A stretch of 64,000 nt of DNA from Panorpa germanica (taxonomy: Eukaryota > Arthropoda > Insecta > Mecoptera > Panorpidae): assembly GCA_963678705.1 (NCBI GenBank), contig OY783214.1, positions 4,030,001 through 4,094,000 on the forward strand. The letters run 5' to 3'. The position numbers were made by a program, and so were the translations under genes. Positions 34,146 through 46,961 of the stretch are shown one piece after another. Below the pieces are notes generated by a model. The model was not told the DNA's origin. It saw nothing but the letters and a program-made list of their open reading frames with translations, and did no database searches. Position 1 is the stretch's first letter. Every line of letters starts with the position of its first letter.

Positions 34146-35066
34146 ATGACAATTAATACTAGAAAGATGATTATATGTTCATTATTTTTACCATGAGTTC
34201 CCAGACAGGTTCAATGAGACAAAACTGACATTACTCTATTAATTGTACACTGAGCTATGCCAGTTGGGTCCCGATATCACAATGGGACCCAATTCTCATG
34301 AAATTTCTAGCCGGGTAGTGTTTCTATTCTATTTAAGCCTATAAATAAAGGAAGCCATAAAATAATCAGGGTTTTCATTAATACCGTGCTTAAAAAATCG
34401 TTAAAGATTAAATAGTTGTGTATTTCCGCAATTCATAGCTTTATGCGCTCTAAATTAGTATTAAAAACATAAAGCACATAAAGGCAAAACATGCATTATA
34501 GCATTTTTATCACCAAAATTATCTACATTGGCAAAATGTGTTAATGCGATGACGTCATTTGCCACAAAATCATAAATAGATACTTTAAGCTCATGGTCGT
34601 TCGATAAAAAACATTACGAAGGCCTCTGCTATATGCTCTGATAAGAACTCGCATACTCGGAGAACGTGAAACACGTGACGCATGATACGGTCAGGGGAGG
34701 TAATAAAAATTGATAAAACGTCTCAAAGTTTGGTTTAATCAGTGATAAGCAACCTTTTTATCATGAGATAGTTTACCAGCATTGAGTTACTACATACTTC
34801 TTGAGTGTTTTGGGTCAGTTGACACTATTTCCTCCAAAAATACAGCGGATAAAAAGTTATTTTAGTGTTTTTTGCAAAGAGCATACCAATTTTAAATATC
34901 GGTTATCCAGTTCATTAGTGAGACAACTCCAGAAACCGTAAATTTGACTTGAGTATATAATTTATATATAATATGTTATCGTCAATCAGATTCAATAATC
35001 AGATACCTCATAAATGTCTCCAAAATCAACCAAACAAGAAACGAATATGGCTGGAATGCATACAAC
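34146..35066. other. intronic DNA, no gene seen
   Basis: No open frame, RNA gene or repeat boundary recognised. Confidence 0.4.
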
Positions 35067-35258
35067 CAAGGTCTCTCACTTAAGATAAAATTACTTAGAA
35101 TAAAAAACGGTTTTTTTAAGTACTCCCTTGCCCTTTCATTCTCTTCTTATGTTGAGTTGCAGAGAATTTTAGTTCATAGAAGATATAAGTATTCCATGGG
35201 GTCGCCAATAGCGGTTTTTTCCGTGTCTAGGAATTTCATTCTAAGTGAGAATACCCTG
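35067..35258 (-). mobile_element. small relative of the long-TIR MITE at 9183
   Basis: The minus-strand end CAGGGTATTCTCACTTAG and the segments TGAACTAAAATTCTCTGC, AACTCAACAT and GGGAGTACTTAA parallel those of the 9183-9706 arm. The other end is CAAGGTCTCTCACTTAAG. The 8-bp CATACAAC flanks it on both sides (35059-35066 and 35259-35266). At 192 bp it is much smaller than its relative. Confidence 0.6.
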
Positions 35259-35266
35259 CATACAAC

Positions 35267-37314
35267 TCTAATATTATTTCCGTCGTTATTTCAAAACTCT
35301 ATATTCGTAGTTGTCTCATTAATGAACTGAACGATCGATAATTATATTACAGAACTTGAAGCTAAATCATTTATGCGAAAGTATTGTTTTGAACAATTTT
35401 CCTCAAATTTCCTGTCAAGCAATGGCGGTATTAAGATTACTGCTGTGTTACAGTAATTTCATTTCCTCGAATGTACATTTTAAATATTTTTAAGATTTTA
35501 CACTGTCTGTACGTATTCCAGAGGGTTTTCTTATTGTCTCTATGATTTAGAGTTTCCAAAGGAGCAGAGGATTCCCTGAAGCGAATATTTAAGATGCCTC
35601 TAGAGTCCTATATCTCTAAACCATTTCTCTTACATGACTGGTTTGAATCGTTAAATTTAGACAAAAACACATTTTTTAACAAAACTAACAAAGAGGAATG
35701 CATTCTCAGAGTTTTAGGGGATGACTAGGCCGTTAGATCAGTGGTTCTTGAAAATTATGAACACGAATTTGTGGGGTACCATGTATCACAGGGCTTCTAT
35801 TGTAGTAGAAGGACCTACGTCCTTTTAGCAAAGATGAAATTTTGAGAATAAATAGCGTAATTTGTAATTAAGAACATACTTGCTGGCTTGAAAGCATTGA
35901 ACGCATACGACGAAAGTCTGGGGGCTCTGAGATCTTGTTCGTTAAGTTTCGGATTTCTACGACAAAAATAAAAGTGTCTCCAGTGTGCGAAAGCCCTGTG
36001 ATTAAAAATGTTTTGAAAACAATATACTAAGAAAGTAAAGGTTATTAATGATTCATATTCTATACAGGTATGGAAAACCCAGTGACAATTTGTTCTTTGA
36101 ATTGTTGAGGTATACAGAATAATAAAAACAATTAACACGGAATATTTTATGGTAATAAGCTAATGATTTAGAGTTAGGAGATTCCTGAATTAGCGAATGG
36201 AACTCGTGATAATAGCCGGTACCTAATTGAATTCTAGGAGAAAAGAAGTGATTTTTTCAGAAAAACGTAGAACCCCAAAAATCTTATAAGTTTGTTTGTA
36301 GTATAAGTGTATAGTATAGATAAACGAATACATGAACATATAAAATTGTTATTATTTATTATTATAATCATAATAAACTAGTAAGTTCATTGCAAAGGTT
36401 AAGGTTTAAAGTTTATAAAAAGAAATTAATCGTTAAATGTTAGAATACTTGATAAATATCTTATATGTGTCTTTCTGACATGGTTGCAACGCAACGTCGC
36501 AAGTTTCTGGGACCGTCAATGATTTTGTATTTTTGTTTTGTATACTCATACAACACACCACCACACTACTAATCCATACTAACCAGTTCTAGAACTGCAA
36601 ATAACGTTCATTTAAATAACATCGTGAAATGCCAAAGATTGTGTATATACACATGCATACATATTATATACATACACTAATATAATAATAAACGGTCTGA
36701 ATAAGTCATTCTTATTACAAATTAATATGTAGAAAGGATTTTATATGTATATATGGTTAATTCATTATAATAAAATACAAAAAAATCATTCAATGTAATG
36801 TAGAGGTCATGACCTTGTCTGTACATTGCATGTACCTACAGTAAGAGCAGAGCAGAAAACTTAGTACAAAGCCCAATGAGTACTACAAGACTATACATAC
36901 TGGTACTAGAATGAATTGGATGTTTTGTTTTTAAATAACAAGTTGTCATGTATTATATTTAATATATATTTCTTAATTAATTAGTAAAAAAATTATAAAT
37001 GAATTTCTAGAATATAGCATGTCAATTTTTTGTATGGTGTATAGATATATACAGCGCAGACTTTTATCATGAGGGAAAGCTTCTAGATTATTGTCGCAAA
37101 AAAACACAGCTAGCTAGAATTGAATAGTACGTTAGGGATTGTACTAGTACAACCCAGTGACTTTCAATATAGACCTAGCGATGAGTCATGACTCAAATCA
37201 TTCAGGGATGCTGTGGAACTGTTTCGAGATTCATGGACCAGGATAGAGTGACGTTTCGACGCACTTGCATGAGCCTGAAATACTACGCAATTTGGACTTA
37301 GATTTTTGGTAGAA
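35267..37314. other. intronic DNA, no gene seen
   Basis: The longest open frame (35815-36138, minus) has no recognisable domain and no splice context. Nothing else is supported. Confidence 0.4.
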
Positions 37315-37322
37315 CTTCGAGA

Positions 37323-37646
37323 CAGAGGCGGCCTTAGCCATTGCAATGCCCCGGGTGGCAGATCTTTACGAGGCACTTGTTCTTTGTATAATTTATGTAA
37401 GTATTTTTGATGATAATTGACGAGAAATAAAATTTTATATTGTAAGTTTTATAAAAGTTAACAACACAAAGACGACAAATATTAATGATGATAAACTAAG
37501 GTACATGAATGCCTTAAAAGATATACGCAGTGATTCTAGTGTGATTTCCAAAGAGCGAGGCGCGAGATTCAAATACATATGTATATAGTATTGTATTTTT
37601 CTACTTGGGTTGTTGCGCTGCTTGCCACTCCCTAAGGCCGCCTCTG
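37323..37646 (+). mobile_element. hAT-type MITE, copy 2
   Basis: Ends CAGAGGCGGCCTTAG and CTAAGGCCGCCTCTG are near-perfect inverted repeats. An exact 8-bp target duplication, CTTCGAGA, flanks it at 37315-37322 and 37647-37654. The interior shares AACACAAAGACGACAAATAT and CAGTGATTCTAGTG with copy 1 at 16381-16670. Non-coding. Confidence 0.87.
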
Positions 37647-37654
37647 CTTCGAGA

Positions 37655-38972
37655 CATAAAAATCGGTTGGAAGAATTGACCATATACATATTCGATTGGA
37701 ATCAATCACATTGGTCTGCAAAAAATAAAATTTTTCCTCTCTTTTTTATTTTAATGAATGATTATGATAGATTTGATGCTCCTGAATCGAAATGTGGTAA
37801 TAAAAAACATATTAACACGTTTATTTTTGTAGTTTTCTTTCATATTTTTTGCATGTGCTAGAGTATGATGGGTATTTATTGCCATTTTGAAGGTAAAACA
37901 GCTTTTAAACTAATTTTAGACAAATCAATAAAAAGTCGGCATTCCTCAGATATTTCAGGAAAACCCAATCGCTTCGGCAGTATTACAAAACACTAAATCG
38001 TCGTCTTTAATATTTTGTATATTTATCCAAAAAATTCCATTCGTAAAAATTAAAAAAAGAAATTATATCATAAAATAAATACACGGTAGCAAAAAATGGA
38101 AAGCAGTACATTAAAATCTTCATATTCATGATATATTTTTTTCAAGGAGAATTCATTGCAGACGAGTGTTATTAAGAAAAGAATGTTAAAGTAAAATTGC
38201 ATTATCTGCACTTCTTCATCGATTTCAACGTGAGAGAGTTTCACAAGCATACAGGTATCGCAATTAAAAAATAGTTCAGCGTCTGTAGTCATGAATATGC
38301 AACTTTATTAGTACAATTTTACGGAATTTAAGACTAAGAACACATCCCAAATTGAGCACTTGTCCACTGACTATAATAAATCATTTAATTCATTGTTAAT
38401 GTTATGAGTGTCTTAAAATAAACAAAATACATTCATTTTTGAAATCGTGTACATAATAATGGTTTGATTATTAACAACATTAATCAAGACACAACAGTGG
38501 ATACACAGGGAAGTGAAAGAGGGGCTCGGGGGGTAACGGGGGAAGTGGAGAAGGGAGACGCAGACTGAAAACTCATATAAGGTATGTTGTAGAGTCTAAT
38601 CTATCTCGGCCATGTTGTGTGTCAGTATTCATTAGCATATGTTTTTGTATTTCACTGTTTAAATATGCACATGTATATGTATTAGTTAGTTCAAATAATA
38701 AAACAGATATAATACATATGCATAAACTATTTAAAGATTGTTTGTACATAATAAATATAGTATATAATATGGTAGTGTGTCGTAGACGAGTATATAACAA
38801 CAAGTGATACAACAATCAGCGTCCCTGACATTGTACATTGCCATCACATGACCATTGCGGTGATCGTTACACGTAATTGAAATTTAAAAAAATTATGGAC
38901 GGAATATCGTATGACCGTAAATAGAGTCATATAGGCGATGCGCAACTATCCAAAAATGTGCCACCAAATCAC
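37655..38972. other. intronic DNA, no gene seen
   Basis: Short frames only; a G-rich patch lies at 38515-38560. No domain, RNA gene or element boundary was found. Confidence 0.4.
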
Positions 38973-38976
38973 TTAA

Positions 38977-39498
38977 GAAGATAAAAGACCTTAAAAGAGG
39001 TCGTCAAATTTGTAGGAACAATAAAAATAGTTAAAATACATTTTAGTGACCCAGGAATCATAATTTTCTTTTTATAAATAATTAAAAATAGTTAATTGAA
39101 AAACGAGTATATATCATTACGTTTTAGCTCAATTTCACAACATATTATAACTTCTAACGATGAAAAAATGGTGACACGGTTTTCAAAAACTACTTGTATG
39201 TAAAAAATTTTTTTTTTGAAACTGGGTTATGAGCCAGCAACGTTGCAAATGACAAATGGAAAGAAAAATTGAAATCAAAACGAGATTATACTACAAAAAA
39301 TCAAAAAACCTTTTTTTTTTAGCAATGTTGTTAAATTTAGTATCACTTTTTTACAAATATTTAATTTATAAATTTGAATTGCATTAACATGAATTTGACA
39401 ATTAGTATAGGTATTTTTTTAATTAATAAATTATTATATGCATAATAAAATCATTTAAACAGGCCAACTTTTGCCATTAGAGGTATTTTCAGTCCTCC
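38977..39498 (+). mobile_element. TTAA-type MITE family C, diverged copy
   Basis: TTAA at 38973-38976 and 39499-39502. The interior shares TTAAAATACATTTTAGTGAC, TCAATTTCAC, GAAAAAATGGTGACACGG and TATTATATGCATAA with 17423-18153. The termini are eroded, so this is an older copy. Confidence 0.6.
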
Positions 39499-39502
39499 TT
39501 AA

Positions 39503-42500
39503 TGTGTCAAAATTGGCGGAAAAGTTGGTAAATAAAATTTTCTGGCTAATTTGGATGTACTGTATTCTAAATAATTTGTTTACGAGATCTTGCAACAATG
39601 CTGAATAAAAACGTTTTACTTTTGCAACTCTTCTTACTAGTGGGTCCTTCCTTTCTACCTAAGCAATGGTCTATACCAGTCACTTATATTTTTTGCGGTC
39701 GGACCTTCATAAATTCTTTCTACTATTATGTAAATTTTGTAATGATTGTATCTTGAAAATCAGGTATAATTTTTGTATTCTTCATATAAAACTAAAGTTT
39801 ACAGTTTTTAGGTTGTTAACCTATAAAAATTAGGGCAGCTATAATCTAATTGAAACTACTTATATGCTAGAATTGAATTAATAATTGTAATTAGGAATTA
39901 AAAAGTATGCATTAATTAAAGAAATTTAATTAAAAAAAAAACAATGGCCACATGCAACGCATTTTCTTTTCTCATAAAGAATTTGTATTGCAAGGTGTTT
40001 TACATAATTATCTAAGACAAATTGTATTGTTGTTGAGGGCCCAATGCTGTTTTGTCAGAGTCGGAAGGAATTTCTGGTCGAAGGTGTCGGACTGAGCAAA
40101 CATGTACGAACTCCGACTCTGGCCTGGACTTTGTAGATCGTGATAGTTATCTTTATCAGTATGTACATAAAATATACATTTCTAGAATTGACGATATTGT
40201 TAGGCCCTTCAACGGAAGAAATTGTATATAGACCTTCCAACGGATGTATTCCTATCCACTCAGATTTATTGAATGAATACTAACTGTATTGAGTCAAAGA
40301 CAAATTTGCACCGGGAACTATAATGGAATCTGATGAATAGATAAATTTACAGTTAATAAAATAGAATCTAAGATAAATAAAATTTTAAAAATTTGTGCCT
40401 AATTCGCAAATATTTCTGTTTTTGATTGAGTATAAATTTAAAGAAATTTTGAATGATTAGTGGAAGTCGTAGAAAAATTATTCTGACTGTAAATTTCATT
40501 ATATTAAAATAAGAAAAGTAGAAAAATAATATTTAATTAGCTTTATAAAATAAAAAAATAAATGAAAATTATGCATGTTCCCCATTATTAAGCGATAAAA
40601 TGGTTCAACAGTATACGCGATAAACTACCCTTAATCACTATATCATGTTGCTCTACTTATAAAAATTTTTGCATTGCAGTTTTAAATTTTCATGCCACCA
40701 CGCCACACATGGTGCTATCAGCATTTTTACAACATGAGCAAACAAATTTTTTCATTTTACTGCGTCATTTGAGTCACAACGAATATACATTATTAAAAAA
40801 ACATCAAAGTCATGATATTTGACACACAATGGTATACTCTTTCATTTTGTTAACGTTAACGTATTGTGTTGGATGTTATCACTCACTAAAAGGTGCAGCA
40901 AATTGTTTTATCAATTCTTTTTTTATATTTTCTCTAAGAATATTTAAATGTCACATGAAGGTCATATACAAAGGGTATTCGAAGAGTAACTGGAATTTCA
41001 AATTACCCGCCATTTCGAAACGATGATCATTATGTCCCGTACACACTAGAGCGAGTCCAACATTTGTTGGAAGAAGTTGTACAACACGTCTACACAGGTC
41101 TAACATATAACTTAACACCATCTTTTGTAGTTCCTACGAATGCAATCAACCAGTTTTGTATGTTTAGTTAAAAAAGTTATAAATTAAGTAATAAAAGATA
41201 GATTAATTCTTAGTAATATTTCAGTTATATAATGTTTTCAACGTAAATAATATTTTCATTCTAGTCCACAAATGATTTTCCTTTTTACCGGTCTTCAGGG
41301 TCGATAAATGAATATAACAAAGATACTCTGAAGCCTCTTATACAGTTTCATGAGTCTAGTAGAGTTAAATGAATGTCGCATGTCTAAATAACGTCTTTTA
41401 ATATATGACTATGAAATATGTAATAGAAATACTTCTTCTTTTAGTAGTGAGTGAGAGGCAGGAATGGGACTCTATTCCTCATCGTGTAAAAGAATGACTT
41501 AGGACAATGTTGACTCTAGTGTCAGCTAAATACATTGGAGATTAATCACACTTACACTGGATAGAATAAAGAAATAATATTGAAGAATAGGCATGAAAAC
41601 AATTTTATTTGAATTTCTATTGTTTATATTCGTACAAGGTAGGAATTTATAGACATTTTGTAGGCGAGAACGAAAGATAACGACTGGAAAATAAAAGCGA
41701 TTACAACCGAGCATGTCCATAAGAGAATTTCACTGTTTATAAATGTCTTATAACAATACTAGGTTTATCAAACAAATTATGTCAACAATATTTATATATA
41801 AACTTATTTATAAAAATAATAAATAATTAGACTTATAAATAATATGATAAAAGACATTATTTAGACTTGGTATTGTGTAGTTATGTAAATATAAAAATAA
41901 TAAGCAAAATAATAAGCATCTTGTTACGAAATTAGAAATTTCGGGTTATTTTAATGATACAAAATAATTGTTGTTACTGTCCTTGAAAATAATTGTTTTT
42001 AATAATTAATTATATAAGTATGAAATAAAAATCACTCACAGTGCGATTGAATTTGGTCTGAGAGAAACGTCTTAACTTTTTCGTTGTAAAAATAAGACAT
42101 TACGAAACTACAAGAGCACTTTGATAAATCAGTGACTTTTGGAATTTCCCAAGCAGTAACTTTAAATGCAACACTACTCCAAAAAAAATTGGAAAAACGC
42201 TGGACTAGATGTATCGAGCTTAAACGAGACCAAGTTGATAAATAAAGCCGAAAAATATATCTTTTATTGAGAAATAAAGCGCTTTTTCAAAAAAAAAAAG
42301 TCACAGAATAATCAAGCCAATTTTATATATCTATGGGTCGATTTTACAATAATCAATAGTCACAATACTTTTGTATCTTAGTATCCAGTTGGTAACTGTA
42401 ATTTAACCAAACAAAATACCTCGGTTAAATTTTTCATTAGTTCACTATCGTCCGTCTGTGACAAAAATAGAATTAGGAAACCATTTCTTAGCCTAAAGTT

Positions 42501-43747
42501 TAGTCACAACAAATTAATATAACATTAACAATTTTTGCCGACAGCAAATTATTTAAACTAATTACGTTTAAGTTAACATTAAAACACTCCTCTGATTTTA
42601 ATGCATTGTACATAGAAATGTCAACCTAAGAAGCAGTGGCGTTACAATAAGGTAAAAGCGTGTAAAATGTCAAATGGAAGGAAGACATGCCGTGAACACA
42701 TGAGAATTTTTAACGCTCATTAAATTAAAATTTTCTAGATAGATAATTAACCAAAAATACACGCCTACTTTACTTGGTGATTTATAAAAATGAAACTACA
42801 ACATCAAGTTTTCTCATATTAAGGGACGGCCCCATCAAATGAATTTGCCACGAGCCTCAGATGGTTAAGTTACGTTAAGTTAAGTTAAGTTATACATAAG
42901 TACATAATTTGGAACTGATGATGGTTCCAGGCAGTTCTCAATTAGATCCTTCTACTCATTGAGGCTTCATAAATATTATAAACGATACACAATACATATT
43001 AGAATAATGTTTGTTTGCTAATCATTAATATTACATATATCTTTAATCAGATAAAAAAAATGATTGAAATATTTCCTGATAACAGACAAATTGAGACCTG
43101 TATGTTTTTTAAATTATGGTCTTTAATTTCTGATAATAAAAAATCAGCCAAACTACCACATTTTTCATTATTTGCGTCTATCTGCGGACGTCCTTTGTTA
43201 AAGTTTGAGTCTTGTTTGAGTCAAATAATAAAAATATTAAAAATTATATTTTTTCTTTGCAACTAATTGACATACAGAATTATTGGATAATCAGAAAAAA
43301 CTCAACTAAAGTTGAAACATCTTGATCTAACCGTTCGACGCCATATTAAACCGCACTGCTGCACCATGCATTTCAGAAACGCCAGCAGATGTTTTTCTGT
43401 TATATACTTTGTACGTATAGGCTTACGCATTTATTTCATTAGTTATATTCGTCAGAATTAGAGAGGGACACTATCCTGAAATACACATACATACAATATA
43501 TAGTATACCTAACAAAAATATAGTAAACAGTAAGCGATGTGGCAACGTCGCACTACATATTTTATAAAGAGCGAACAACTATAGTATTATGTGAATATAA
43601 AAGAAAACCTAAAAGTATATACAATATAGCATGTAGCTTGAGTAGTTCTATCACTGTATTTTGCAATATCAAGAGACTGTGTATTATTCGCAGGCGCCCA
43701 CGTCTATCGCTGGTTCGTCTTTAGGATTACGTTGTATTCAAAAATAC
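39503..43747. other. intronic DNA, scattered repeat fragments
   Basis: 41037-41110 carries the CCCGTACACACTAG and GTTTGTTGGAAGAAG-type segment also seen inverted near 29790. 40050-40130 has AGAGTCGGA and TCCGACTCT in inverted order. A GTTAA pentamer repeat lies at about 42866-42892. No gene is supported. Confidence 0.35.
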
Positions 43748-43789
43748 AAAGTATATATATTATACATATATATATATATATATATATTA
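43748..43789. repeat. short TA-rich microsatellite
   Basis: Mostly alternating TA with one interruption (ATTATACATA). Confidence 0.8.
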
Positions 43790-44439
43790 AAACTTGCATG
43801 TTTTCAAGAAAAAACTTAGAAATAAATAATCAATAAAACTCATTTTCAAGAAATATGGAATATATATCTAACAAAAACATATGTATAAAATTAAATTATT
43901 ATGGGTTCAATATTATGCACCTGATAATATAAGATTTGTGTATTTCATTCATTAAGATTGTATACACAATATCAAAAGTTATGCAAATTTACGTACAATC
44001 TCTTTAAAACATGTTCTTCCTTTTTACAGCTGAATAATAATGTTGGATTAGTACAAGGCCTTAGGTAGCGGATGCAAGTCCGACCAACAACTTCGAAATT
44101 TTTCAATTTAAAGATATTTTGAAACTATACTACGTGAAAATATCATAAAGGCTTTTTAAACGATCCAATGGTCAATCCGATCTCAAATCGGATAGAATGG
44201 TCTGGTTATACTTTCAGATTCATTAAATCGTTCAGATTTTAACATTTACATATACGGTAAAAGGACAGTTCGAATGACTCTGAAACAAATGGAAGATCGA
44301 TCTGGTTCCCCATTTTTGACTTTAACTTACTAGTAATGTAACTAAAATTCTTCGCTTTCTCTTTTTTTAAAAATCGTATAGAATTTGAAAAAAGAATAAG
44401 TTTTTCTAGTTAAAATATATTTGTTTTAAATTAATAAAG

Positions 44440-44614
44440 TTTAAATTATTTAACATTGGCCTGTTTCCGATGCTGAGTCCTATCAAACACTACCGAATAA
44501 GTTTATGATTATGTATATAATTAATTTAACTCCAAAAAACTCAGAAATTATATTTCTAGTCTGGAGATCGAACCCGAAGATAGGGCAGACACGTCAAGCA
44601 TCCACTGTGTCGTC
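44440..44614 (-). mobile_element. SINE family S, minus-strand copy
   Basis: On the minus strand it starts GACGACACAGTGGATGCTTG, contains the B-box-like GGGTTCGATCTCC and ends with GATAGGACTCAGCATCGGAA and ATGTTAAATAATTTAAA. It is shorter than the copy at 45300 because of an internal gap between the tRNA-like head and the tail, plus other divergence. Confidence 0.65.
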
Positions 44615-45299
44615 AGCTAGCAATATTAAATAAGTATTTCCAAGAAAATGACGCAAAACATGTGTGCCTTAGCATTCAATTAGTCGTGTGCTGTTAATAT
44701 CTTATTAAATAAGAATTAAATTTTCATATTTTTATCACCTTTGACAGTCTGCAACTCAAATCGACTGATGGGAAGACTGGTATATTCTTAATCAAGAGAT
44801 ATCTCTAGCTAAATAATTATGTGGACATCATCGTTTTAAAATAACGTAACGCACCATACATCCTTTAGATCCATAGTTCAGGACAACAGTGCCATTGACT
44901 TCATTACACTAGCTCCAAAGGGGGCACTATTACGCCTATTAGTATTATTATTTAATTAGGCTCTTTAAGTACAAAGAATTAATCCTAGCTTCTTGCCAAT
45001 CAAACGACAAAAACTTAACCCTCAAGTTGAATTCAATTTCTAAATTTATAAAGAAAAGTCGATTTGAAATTGAAAGACAAAAAGTTCTTTTTGAAAATCT
45101 TAAAAAAAAATGAATGAAAAGTAATTTATTTAAAAATAGCTGAAATAGATTTCAAAATATATTTGGCACAGATTTGTTCAAGAATGTATTTCGAGACTTT
45201 TAAATAGATAAATAAAAGATATTTAAATAATAAATACAGAGAAAACATTAAGGAATTTTATATTTTTTAGACAATATATGTATTTAAATTCTGTGAGAC

Positions 45300-45573
45300 G
45301 ACACAGTGGGCGAGAGCATTGATGCTTGACGCCGACTGCTGTGTCTTCGGGTTCGATCCCCGGACCAGATATATATTTTCTGGGTTTGGTTATTATGAAC
45401 TTATATTGATTATGGTCATACATAATCATACAGTTATTAGGCAGTGGTGTAGCCCACATATATGAGGCCACGACACCATAAATACTGCCAACATTGAAGG
45501 AGGTCGTCGGTGATAGGACTCAGCATCGGAAATAGGCCGACGTTAAATAAATTAAATAAACAAAAATAAATTG
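45300..45573 (+). mobile_element. tRNA-derived SINE family S, full copy
   Basis: The head contains an A-box-like TGGGCGAGAGC (about 45307) and a canonical B box GGTTCGATCCC (45350-45360), the internal promoter of RNA polymerase III. The body carries AGGCAGTGGTGTAGCCCACA and GATAGGACTCAGCATCGGAA. The tail is AAATAAATTAAATAAAC-type. An 8-bp duplication TGTGAGAC flanks it (45292-45299 and 45574-45581). Other copies: 44440-44614, 50505-50720 and a fragment at 7682. I do not recognise the family name. Confidence 0.75.
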
Positions 45574-45581
45574 TGTGAGAC

Positions 45582-46956
45582 AATGGATTCGTTATATTTT
45601 TATCCACGCTAAAATTCTTCACAATGCTAAAGAATATTCACTAAAGTCCGATGTGTTTTGTTCAAAATTTTTAGTGGAGAATTTATATATTAATATTATA
45701 TTAGAAAGAAATATTTATTAAGAATTATTATTATATTTATGTCATTACTAACGTAAGACAAACACAGAAGATAGCTGCGAATTCGACCATTTAACGTGAG
45801 AAAAATTTGAACTTCCTTTATAGGAGAAGCAAAGCCGTCGGTCTCGTGTGGTAAAAATTTGTAGGAAAATTAAGATCAAGTTTAAGTTGTTGCTCAGTAA
45901 TATATTTAATCGTTCGGTAAATGTCGTATAATCGAATACATAAATAGTAAGCTTTACATGCCCGATATACCCTTTGCGGGCCTGGGTGCAGTGGCCCTTC
46001 CATCCTAATTTTAAAATGTATTTTCTTGAAAATTTTAGATATTTTATATCAGCCCTAGAACTCAATACTTATTTTTATTACCTTCAAAGTCATAACTGAA
46101 ATCTATATGAACCCCACCCTATTTTTGATCAATAAATTGATCCTATGGAGACAAATGAAATTTATCATACATGAATTTTTCACAATAAGGAAAATGGTCT
46201 ACAAGACATATAGTTTAATTAACATTTAATTCATTTTAAAAATTGGTACACAGAAAAAATTAACAATAACTTTATTTTTCAAGGTTCGTGTAGGGTCCAA
46301 ATGAATGCCAGGCATGAGTTCTAGAGTTAAGCAATAATAAGCAATATTTGGGCCAGAGAGTAATTTGCAATTACATAAACCATCATGTAATTTGAACTTG
46401 AATAAGTTAATGACGAAACAGCTGTCAAACCAGTGGCGTACGTAACGTTTGTTGTGACACATTAGAAAATTTTTAATCTAACGTAAGACCTAACAATGAA
46501 ATATCTATGTTTACATTTGAAAACACAAAAGAAAATATTTTTTCAGTTAATACAATAAAACAAAGTTTTAGTTTTTGTGTTAGTAAAGTAAGGTAACTAG
46601 ATTGGAGCTCTGTCTTATGACAGAGTTATCTCTAGAGTTTTACAAAACTGCTATTAAATTATACAAAAAATTAAAAAGTGTTGCCATATAGAATGATATA
46701 AACTTGTAATACTTTAAATCAGCTCTGAGCCATGCAGTTCATTTTTAATCCTATTATAAGAACAATTATAATCGCAATATTTCAAAATTTGCTTATTGTT
46801 TATTTCTATAAATAAGAAGAATGTAAGAATGCCCTAAATGTTTCCGGAAAAAATGTTTGCTATACCATAAACAAGATATTTGAAATTTCTTAACAGATTA
46901 TAAATCTGGGAAAAAAATGTTGAAATTCCTAATATTTTTTAAATGAAAAGCTGTGT
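45582..46956. other. intronic DNA near the intron 1 donor
   Basis: A short GC-richer phrase at 45960-46005 (CCCTTTGCGGGCCTGGGTGC) looks like a repeat fragment. No gene is supported. Confidence 0.4.
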
Positions 46957-46961
46957 CTTAC

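Larger units (their letters stand above)
12443..46961 (-). other. Giant intron 1 of the corepressor gene
   Basis: Donor CACAG, then GTAAGAC, at 46961 and acceptor TTGTTACAG at 12443. The split codon AG+A joins in frame, giving MTMHRQGDPQGYG. The intron is about 34.5 kb and holds one complete-looking LTR retrotransposon in the opposite orientation, several MITE families and SINE copies. I found no additional exon of the gene inside it. Confidence 0.85.

Noticed and set aside
45300-45375. tRNA gene suspected from the GGTTCGATCCC box
   Set aside because: No cloverleaf or acceptor stem is evident, and the segment continues into a repeated body and AT-rich tail with a target duplication, so it is a SINE head.
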